The notes beneath the pieces are model-generated. The model saw only the letters and a program-made list of their open reading frames with translations. It was not told where the DNA came from and searched no databases. From a virus, in the IMG/VR virus record IMGVR_UViG_3300018424_000041, positions 1 to 46,915 of that record: DNA of 46,915 nucleotides. One strand, 5' to 3'. The first letter of the stretch is position 1, and each line of letters starts with the position of its first letter. Both the position numbers and the translations under genes were made by a program. Shown piece by piece: positions 41,694 through 46,915 of the stretch.

Positions 41694-42056
41694 TTATAAT
41701 ATTTGCGAATGCTCTATCTCGGCTGACATAGATCGAAGTTTGTCAACCACTTCAGTCTCGCTTACGCTTCTTGACCATTCGACTATATCTTGCTGTACCT
41801 CAAGCTCAATAGTGTCCCAGCACAATATAAATCTAGGTACATATGGACCGGGCACGGCTTCAAGAAGATCTTGGAAATCGTCAGAAGCATCACTCTGCTT
41901 TGCGCCGCAGAGCATGGCTAGAGCGAAGGCTAGAGAGACCTTACCATCTGGCTCTTTGGGAAATACAGATGAAATTCCAGCTACTTTTACAAAGTCAGCC
42001 AAGTGCCTTAGATCAACGAATACTTTCCTATGATGGAGTTCGCTTAGGCTCGGCAT
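41694..42056 (-). CDS. Unknown protein with leaderless start
   Basis: 120 residues, helical: ELHHRKVFVDLRHLADFVKV, VSLAFALAMLCGAKQ and VDKLRSMSAEIEHSQIL at the end. No family recognised and no catalytic motif. The ATG follows TATACT by five bases, and the upstream sequence is a terminator, so the gene must begin its own transcript. Downstream lies the HA-HTH promoter. Confidence 0.6.
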   Translation of the reverse strand: MPSLSELHHRKVFVDLRHLADFVKVAGISSVFPKEPDGKVSLAFALAMLCGAKQSDASDDFQDLLEAVPGPYVPRFILCWDTIELEVQQDIVEWSRSVSETEVVDKLRSMSAEIEHSQIL

Positions 42057-42061
42057 ATCTT

Positions 42062-42067
42062 AGTATA
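42062..42067 (-). promoter_or_regulatory. TATACT of the leaderless gene 41694-42056
   Basis: TATACT between the reductase terminator and the ATG, five bases from the ATG. No matching -35; the upstream sequence is the terminator U run and stem. The position alone strongly suggests a promoter. Confidence 0.5.
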
Positions 42068-42079
42068 CAAGGATTCTGT

Positions 42080-42115
42080 AAAAATTGAGTGGGGCCCGGC
42101 ACTCCCGGACCCCAC
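42080..42115 (-). terminator. Intrinsic terminator after the ribonucleotide reductase region
   Basis: GTGGGG/CCCCAC with CCGG/CCGG (42089-42115) forms a 10-bp stem with one mismatch pair and a short loop, followed by TCAATTTTTACAG. Closes the reductase transcript after the structured non-coding stretch. Confidence 0.8.
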
Positions 42116-42256
42116 CCAGATACCTGATTGTTTTATCAGCCACCGGCCCTTTGGCCGATACCTACAATCTTCCTCCTTCGGGGTTAGTCCTGCCGGTACA
42201 AGTAATACCTTAACCCCTAAGTTTGCGACGCAGCGAAACTTGTTGTGCTATAATGC
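42116..42256 (-). ncRNA. Structured non-coding stretch downstream of the reductase gene
   Basis: 141 bases between the reductase stop and the terminator contain no plausible gene but several nested repeats: GGGGTTA/TAACCCC (42180-42186 and 42211-42217) enclosing GGTA/TACC, GATTGT/ACAATC (42126-42131 and 42164-42169) enclosing CGGCC/GGCCG with a four-base loop (42144-42157), and AAGTTT/AAACTT just after the stop codon. An exposed GGAGGAAG lies between two of them. It could be a 3' UTR-derived small RNA or a regulatory tail. I know no family that matches. Confidence 0.4.
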
Positions 42257-44212
42257 TTACCTGATTGGGCAGGCCCCAGTCACGCACTCAGCATCGAAAT
42301 CGTCGTCGCTCATGAGGGTTGAGCCACTCAGACGCTCTCCCAGACGCTGGGTCTTTGAGAGCATGTCCTCGTACTCTTCCTCTGATATCTCACCCATTGG
42401 GGCCTGATCGAAGCCGTGCTCGCTGTGTAGCAGGAAGCTTACTGACTTCATCTCTGCCCAATGCTCGGCAAGGTACGCCTTGATATCCTCAAGCTCTTCC
42501 ATACGGTAGTAGACAGTAACCGAAATGGAGTTGTCTGCCCATACCTTCTGGAGCTTGCGAACGAGGTCCATCTGCTCAATGGCAGACATATCCTCAGCAA
42601 GAATGGTACCCTCTGGGAATGCACATGGGAACTCAACAACCACGGTCCTGTGATCTTCTGAACCGTCGAAGTTGCGGAGCGGCTCCACGTGATAGCCCTT
42701 GCCCTTGCAGTAATCAACAAGAACATCGTGAGCGGACATTCTCATCCGCTTTACGAAGTACTGGCTGAAACCGGGGTGAACGCCGGGCGTTACGCCGGGG
42801 AGCAGGCTGAGCGTGCCCGAGGGCTTGATCGTCGTGAGACGAACTGACTCTGGCCAGTTGTGCTTCTCGGACCACTCGGCGTCAAGCTTGCGAAGCTCTA
42901 CGTAAGCCTCGTCAAGCCAATCAACCTTGTCCATTGCCTGCGCAACTCCGGTAACACCAAGACCCAGCCTCATGTTTGCTGAAGTAATCTTGTCAGATGT
43001 TGGGTCTAGGTATGAGAGGGCTGCTACAGCCTTCTGAACCTTGTAGAGAAGCTGAACAACGTCGATCAGCTCTTCCTTGGACTCAATCATCGGCAGATAT
43101 ACCTCAGAAAGGTTGCAGGACTCTCGGTGCGCCAAGGGAATCTCAGCGCACGGATTTACTCCAACGATTGTTGGGTCTGGGCGATGCTCGCCGGTGCGAC
43201 CAAACTCACGGGATGCCTCAAGGTTGAAGAAACCGTATGGCTCTCCGTTGCCTTTGTACCCCTCCCACACCATTTCTGGCATGTTCTTCATCTGCTCGGC
43301 GTTGACAAATACCGTATTGTTCGACATGGCACGCTCAATTGGGATGTTGCCCAAGTCCCAGCGCTTAGCCATGAGGTAGCCCTCGTCATCGATGGAACCG
43401 ACCGCAATCTCGGCGCTTCTGCGAACATTACCAGCAACCACAATGGAGCCAATGATGTTCATGCAGTCAAGAACCTCAACTGAAGTCATCTCGCGACCAA
43501 CGGCACCGTCAAGAACCTTACAGATCTTTTCGACACCCTCAATGAGAATCTCTGGGCCGGAGGCAGTACCACCAAATGTCTTGATTGGGGTCCCAGCCTT
43601 CCGGACCAGATGCGTGGCGTAGCGCATGACGTTTGACTTATTGTCATCGCCAAGGTAGCACTCAAAAACTCGTCTGATGAGTTCACCCCAGCCCTCGCGC
43701 TTGTCTGGGACTATGTAGTCTGAGTCGTCTGCGTCGATGTGCTCAACCCAAGCTGGTCGGACTACGCCAAGACGCTCTGGCTTGTCACATGAGAAGCCAA
43801 CGCCGCCACCAAGCATGAGTCGCTCAACGGCCCAAGAGAAATCTGATGGCTGATTAATATCAACAAACCAGCAGTTTACGAGGCTGTCGCCGCCAAGACG
43901 CTTGTTGTTAGGAGTGCCTAACTGCCACAACATTCGACCAGCGACATTGCCCTTGAGGTTGAAGATGTAATCATATAGACGGTGGGCCTCTTCTTCGGAA
44001 AGATCGGCACCAATGTCCTGAGCGCCATTGACGACCCGCTGGACCGTCTCGTGCCACTCCTCGGTTCGGATTACATTGTCGTTGTCATCGAAAAATGGAC
44101 GAGCGTAAGTGCGCTTGTACGTAACGTACCCTAGGCCGTTGAAGCCCCACGGGGGCATCTTATCTGCGTATGAGGCAGCCGTCTCGTCACTGATTCGTGG
44201 CATGTTTTCCAT
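42257..44212 (-). CDS. nrdJ: Class II (adenosylcobalamin-dependent) ribonucleoside-triphosphate reductase
   Basis: 651 residues, monomeric type. Catalytic loop N353-P-C355-A-E357 (NPCAEIPL), redox Cys C114 (LVNCWFVDI) and C366 (RESCNLSE), and a C-terminal CVTGAC pair (C643/C648) correspond to the thiyl Cys, active-site pair and swinging-arm pair of the Lactobacillus leichmannii enzyme. Makes deoxynucleotides for phage replication without oxygen but needs B12 from the host. ATG at 44212 has AAGGAG. Preceded by a promoter and a 125-base structured leader, followed by a structured stretch and terminator, so it is a monocistronic unit. Confidence 0.95.
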   Translation of the reverse strand: MENMPRISDETAASYADKMPPWGFNGLGYVTYKRTYARPFFDDNDNVIRTEEWHETVQRVVNGAQDIGADLSEEEAHRLYDYIFNLKGNVAGRMLWQLGTPNNKRLGGDSLVNCWFVDINQPSDFSWAVERLMLGGGVGFSCDKPERLGVVRPAWVEHIDADDSDYIVPDKREGWGELIRRVFECYLGDDNKSNVMRYATHLVRKAGTPIKTFGGTASGPEILIEGVEKICKVLDGAVGREMTSVEVLDCMNIIGSIVVAGNVRRSAEIAVGSIDDEGYLMAKRWDLGNIPIERAMSNNTVFVNAEQMKNMPEMVWEGYKGNGEPYGFFNLEASREFGRTGEHRPDPTIVGVNPCAEIPLAHRESCNLSEVYLPMIESKEELIDVVQLLYKVQKAVAALSYLDPTSDKITSANMRLGLGVTGVAQAMDKVDWLDEAYVELRKLDAEWSEKHNWPESVRLTTIKPSGTLSLLPGVTPGVHPGFSQYFVKRMRMSAHDVLVDYCKGKGYHVEPLRNFDGSEDHRTVVVEFPCAFPEGTILAEDMSAIEQMDLVRKLQKVWADNSISVTVYYRMEELEDIKAYLAEHWAEMKSVSFLLHSEHGFDQAPMGEISEEEYEDMLSKTQRLGERLSGSTLMSDDDFDAECVTGACPIR

Positions 44213-44338
44213 TTGCTTTCTTCTCCTTGCGTCTAAGCGGCGAAGCGTGTCCGCTGGTTTATTGGGGATTTACGTATTCTATGGAAGACCACAACTATAA
44301 AGTTGTTAAGTCTTCTTGAGATCACAATTATTTCGTGT
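44213..44338 (-). promoter_or_regulatory. Structured 5' leader of the reductase gene
   Basis: Contains GAAGAC/GTCTTC (44284-44289 and 44310-44315) enclosing ACAACT/AGTTGT, an upstream TCACA/TGTGA stem (44322-44340) and an AGCGG/CCGCT stem near the ATG. No B12-box-like sequence is visible, so a classical cobalamin riboswitch is not supported. May affect mRNA stability or translation. Confidence 0.4.
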
Positions 44339-44344
44339 GACTTG

Positions 44345-44373
44345 AGTATACCTGAGTACACTCCGGAAATCAA
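44345..44373 (-). promoter_or_regulatory. Promoter of the reductase gene
   Basis: TTGATT (44368-44373), 17 bases, TATACT (44345-44350). It overlaps the stop of the upstream gene. The spacer and -10 carry a GTGTACTC-AG-GTATACTC direct repeat that may be an operator. Confidence 0.6.
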
Positions 44374-45101
44374 CTCGTGATTTCAGAAAGCCTGTAAGCT
44401 TCGTCGTGGTTGCCAGAAAAGACTAGAAAAAATCCTGCCGCTGGTACCTTTAGTCTGACGTATGAAATCCCTTTGCTGCTAACTGTCGTAGTGAGTAGTT
44501 TAGTCTGCCCGAGTATATCTAGCAAGTCCATGAAGGCGATATCCGGTGTGAAACGTGGCTCAGAGTGAGATACGTATGCATGGAGTTCATCTGTTCGTCG
44601 CTCCGTCGTGCCTGTAGCCAATATGCCACGCACGACGGCCACAGCATAGTCTTCCCAGTGACCATACAGCGAAAGAGATGGTAGCGTCTCATTGTTGATA
44701 TAGTTGGCGTCGTTCATATTGCTGAGGGTTATGCTTGAGCTCAGCGTAAGATCGTAGTCATCATATAACAACGCCAGTGCTGGAGAGTGAGAACCAAGCT
44801 CAACCTGTTCGACAGTTTGCTGATCGCTGACGACGGTTAGCAGGAACATTTCGCTCCCCACGGCTAGGACGCGCTCTGCTTCCTCGAAAGTGTAATCAAA
44901 GTCGGAGTTGTTTAATATTGACTGTAGGGCAAGTATGAGATCAAGATCAATGCTTGATATGTTTCCACCGCAGCTTGTCAAGTATCGAATTAGGTAAAGT
45001 AGGCCCTGCGATGTCTTCTCTTCAATGTCTATCAACAGAGAGAAATCTTCTACGTCTATGGTTGAAACTATGGAATTGAACTGCTTCTCCAGATTGTCCA
45101 T
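44370..45101 (-). CDS. Unknown acidic protein
   Basis: 243 residues, acidic, Leu/Ile-rich: DFSLLIDIEEKTSQGLLYLI, a helical first half, then ALALLYDDYDLTLSSSITLS and a final beta segment (YVRLKVPAAGFFLVFSGNHD). I do not recognise it. TATGAT lies five bases before the ATG and no ribosome site is seen, so it is likely leaderless. It follows the capsid terminator. Confidence 0.6.
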   Translation of the reverse strand: MDNLEKQFNSIVSTIDVEDFSLLIDIEEKTSQGLLYLIRYLTSCGGNISSIDLDLILALQSILNNSDFDYTFEEAERVLAVGSEMFLLTVVSDQQTVEQVELGSHSPALALLYDDYDLTLSSSITLSNMNDANYINNETLPSLSLYGHWEDYAVAVVRGILATGTTERRTDELHAYVSHSEPRFTPDIAFMDLLDILGQTKLLTTTVSSKGISYVRLKVPAAGFFLVFSGNHDEAYRLSEITS

Positions 45102-45106
45102 ACTTT

Positions 45107-45112
45107 ATCATA
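45107..45112 (-). promoter_or_regulatory. TATGAT -10 element of gene 44370-45101
   Basis: TATGAT five bases before the ATG and 14 bases after the capsid terminator stem. No -35 match; same leaderless geometry as gene 41694-42056. Confidence 0.45.
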
Positions 45113-45125
45113 GCGTAAAACGGTA

Positions 45126-45153
45126 AGTGCCCCCGGCCTTAGCCGGGGGCACT
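45126..45153 (-). terminator. Terminator after the major capsid gene
   Basis: AGTGCCCCCGGC and GCCGGGGGCACT form a perfect 12-bp stem with a four-base loop. A second perfect 7-bp hairpin (45163-45169 with 45175-45181) lies between it and the capsid stop. The tail is TACCGTTTTACG. The tandem stems may also protect the capsid mRNA 3' end. Confidence 0.8.
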
Positions 45154-45190
45154 CGCCTAGTTGTCGTCTAGTTCAGACGACGCTGCTCTA

Positions 45191-46498
45191 TCAGGAAGGA
45201 GCGGCGTCGAAGGTGACCTTGACGAATGACTCAGGCCGCTTGACGGCGAGAGCGAGACGCTCTTCGGCCAGAACAACGATGGCGTTGCGGACGAAGAAGT
45301 CTGAATGCTGCTCTGAGACGCGGATCGAAGCTGACTCGCGGTCATAGAGCTGGGCACCGGTACCGAACGCACCGATGAGGGCGGTACCCTCAGCGATGGC
45401 GGGGGTGTCGATGACGGGGATCCGCCAGACGCGGGCGTCAGCGCCTGAAGCTACCGACATCGCAAGGAGGTATGTACCCTGCGAGTTCTTGGTGAGCTCA
45501 ATGTCTTCCCAGTCTGATGGGTGGACAATGATGCCGGTTGGCTCGTAGTAGGCGAGGTACGCAAGCGTAGCAGCGCGGCGAAGGGCGTCAGCCTTTGTGT
45601 CGGCAACAGGTGATGTTGAACCTGATGACCATGAGTAGGTCTGGATGCCTGAGGTGTTGAGGATACCGTTGAGGTCCTCACCAGTGCCAGTACCTGAAAG
45701 GATCTGAGCGTCCTCCTGAAGGCGGAGGCCGTAAAGAAGCTCGTTGTCGATGATCGAACGGAGCTGTGGCTCGTCAGCGAGGACGTTCCGGTGGGCGGCT
45801 TCCCAGTGCGCAATGGTGCGGACGGGGGCCTGCTCACCAACGAAGGTCATCGTTGACTGTGGCTTGGCGCCGAACTGACCACCTGAGTACTCTGGGACTA
45901 CTGAAGCGTTGTTGCCGCTCCAGCCGCCGCCTGAGACGAAGCCGGTCTGACGGAAGTACTCAATGACAGCAGCAGTGGTGGTGCGAGCTGGGAACAGGTC
46001 GCGAACACGGCTACGACGCTGAGCGAGTGGGACAATGCCGTCACGCTCAATCCGACCGAACTCACCGGGGGTGCCGGTGGGGAGGCCTGAGTATACGTCC
46101 TTCTGCTCAAGTGACTTCGTGACGAATGGCGATTGCATTGTTGCGCCCGCACGGCCACCCTGAAGTGACTTGAACTCAGCTGAGTTGAGGAAAGCCTCAC
46201 CGATTGAACCGGCCCGAGCAACTTCGCGCTCAACACCAGCAGCAACCTCGGCGGCGACTGACTTGTACTCGGCCTCTGAGGACCATGCTGAAATGTCACG
46301 GAGTGACTTCATGTCGTCAATGAGCCCCTTGAGCTCCTTGATCTCGGTCATGTTGGCTTGGAAAGCAGCCTTCTGACCATCTTCGGCAACGAGAGTGCTG
46401 CCATCCATCTTAATCGAATCAGCGATCTCCTGCTGCTCGGCCATCTTGGCCTTTAGAGCACCTTGGAGCTCGTTAAGTCGACCCTCATCAAAGCTCAT
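45191..46498 (-). CDS. Major capsid protein, HK97 fold, with N-terminal scaffold domain
   Basis: 435 residues. Residues 1-105 form a helical, charged delta/scaffold region (ELQGALKAKMAEQQEIADSI) that would be removed by a protease. The mature part has the HK97 order: VPLAQRRSRVRDLFPARTTT (N-arm and E-loop start), AHWEAAHRNVLADEPQLRSI (spine helix), GLRLQEDAQILSGTGTGEDL and IIVHPSDWEDIELTKNSQGT, and the P-domain ending SDFFVRNAIVVLAEERLALA. GGAG precedes the ATG. No separate protease is visible here. Confidence 0.93.
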   Translation of the reverse strand: MSFDEGRLNELQGALKAKMAEQQEIADSIKMDGSTLVAEDGQKAAFQANMTEIKELKGLIDDMKSLRDISAWSSEAEYKSVAAEVAAGVEREVARAGSIGEAFLNSAEFKSLQGGRAGATMQSPFVTKSLEQKDVYSGLPTGTPGEFGRIERDGIVPLAQRRSRVRDLFPARTTTAAVIEYFRQTGFVSGGGWSGNNASVVPEYSGGQFGAKPQSTMTFVGEQAPVRTIAHWEAAHRNVLADEPQLRSIIDNELLYGLRLQEDAQILSGTGTGEDLNGILNTSGIQTYSWSSGSTSPVADTKADALRRAATLAYLAYYEPTGIIVHPSDWEDIELTKNSQGTYLLAMSVASGADARVWRIPVIDTPAIAEGTALIGAFGTGAQLYDRESASIRVSEQHSDFFVRNAIVVLAEERLALAVKRPESFVKVTFDAAPS

Positions 46499-46672
46499 GT
46501 TTTGCTTCTCCTTAAGTTGTTGAACATATGCTGTAATGACAGGCGACTTAAAATTGGGATCGCCACCAGTCGATATCTATACTAACAACAATGTAAAGCA
46601 AATGACATGAACTACAGGGTATTATTTCATTAAACTCAGAAATTTTTACACCTGTGTATATACCGAGTAATA
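46499..46672 (-). promoter_or_regulatory. Leader and possible late promoter of the capsid gene
   Basis: 174 AT-rich bases without a gene. GGTATATAC (46656-46664) resembles the sheath leader element. TATAGA lies further downstream near 46580, with poor -35 matches for both. TAAGGAGAAGC precedes the capsid ATG. No terminator for the upstream gene is evident. Confidence 0.3.
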
Positions 46673-46915
46673 CTACCCAGTTATTTCGTGCTTAGCCAGA
46701 ATGCACCGTTTTAGAACTGCGATTGCGTTAGAGAAGCATCCGCTATATGGATCGTAAGATGCCGCTAAGACAATGTAGTCTTCGTCTTCACTTACAACGT
46801 ACCCAGAACTATTGATTAACCGAGCTGGTATATCTACTCCAGTCTCTGTCCAATCGTCCTCCATTGAGAAAGAGTCTATCCACACCACTTGCGCAATTGG
46901 CGGCACGCTTTCCAC
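46673..46915 (-). CDS. Small conserved phage protein, N-terminus uncertain at window edge
   Basis: At least 80 residues, open to the window edge. IAQVVWIDSFSMEDDWTETG followed by SSGYVVSEDEDYIVLAASYD and a final IAVLKRCILAK fits a small family of phage proteins with a VVWxDS start, an SGY/VGY turn and an I(P)K(R)xxI end; function unknown. The GTG at the edge could be the start but no ribosome site can be checked. Confidence 0.6.
   Translation of the reverse strand: MESVPPIAQVVWIDSFSMEDDWTETGVDIPARLINSSGYVVSEDEDYIVLAASYDPYSGCFSNAIAVLKRCILAKHEITG

Noticed and set aside
42061-42150. Small frame starting with GTG near 42141
   Set aside because: It has no ribosome site and its codons run through the terminator stem and U tract; the stem-loops explain the sequence better.
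44213-44338. Cobalamin riboswitch before the B12-dependent reductase
   Set aside because: Expected from biology, but no B12-box-like sequence or its typical multi-stem arrangement was found.
1-46915. CRISPR array, insertion sequence, integrase or attachment site
   Set aside because: No regularly spaced identical repeats, transposase motifs, recombinase motifs or tRNA-fragment duplications were found.

Overview
The window is a piece of a tailed double-stranded DNA phage (or prophage-like) genome with a contractile-tail (myovirus) morphology. All credible genes lie on the minus strand, so transcription runs from position 46915 toward 1. There is no integrase, transposase, rRNA or bacterial housekeeping gene. 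Host assignment is inference: leaderless promoter geometry, a monomeric class II (B12-dependent) ribonucleotide reductase, Pro/Thr-rich linkers in a secreted transglycosylase, an M15 endolysin with peptidoglycan-binding repeats and a Gram-positive-like promoter vocabulary suggest an actinobacterial host, perhaps a freshwater lineage of moderate GC. Terminase and portal are not seen and presumably lie beyond the right edge.

Layout in order of transcription (right to left). 46915-45191: end of a small unknown gene, then the HK97-fold major capsid protein and a strong terminator. 45101-40484: unknown gene, class II ribonucleotide reductase with a structured leader, a highly structured non-coding stretch and a terminator, then an unknown gene, a helicase-associated-domain/HTH protein, a two-helix membrane protein and an Nmad1-like protein. 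40414-38210: a 48-residue Arg-rich protein and three head-tail connector/neck proteins, the last with a fibronectin III domain. 38200-33068: a 1710-residue multidomain protein (Asp-rich Ca-loop-like N-terminus, DEDDh exonuclease, two HExxH zincin motifs, possible ADP-ribosyltransferase-like segment). 33046-22255: two small genes, tail sheath, tail tube, tail assembly chaperones (probable -1 frameshift), tape measure, tube/hub adaptor, hub with a peptidoglycan-binding domain, and a spike carrying a seven-repeat FG-GAP propeller.

22185-20334 is the lysis cassette (secreted transglycosylase, endolysin, holin). 20294-15337 holds an unknown gene, a winged-helix regulator, a DnaQ-like exonuclease with zinc ribbon, a small gene, family A DNA polymerase, a 44-residue protein and an RpoD-like sigma factor, followed by a tRNA with a UAA anticodon (15300-15228) and three small genes. 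14430-1 is the second half of the tail: a small beta-rich protein, gp25-like wedge, baseplate J, tail protein I, a LamG lectin-like protein, and several fibre/appendage proteins ending in a >1234-residue fibre that runs off the left edge. The baseplate is thus split in two by the lysis and replication/transcription genes.

The most notable signals are the giant 33068-38200 protein, a recurrent promoter arrangement that puts the -10 hexamer 5-6 bases before the ATG (leaderless mRNAs) for many non-structural genes while virion genes have leaders with good Shine-Dalgarno sites, the structured RNA after the reductase gene, and modular repeats shared by the two large fibre genes. No stretch over 300 bases lacks a gene; the longest gaps (about 125-200 bases) hold promoters, leaders and hairpins and are described individually.
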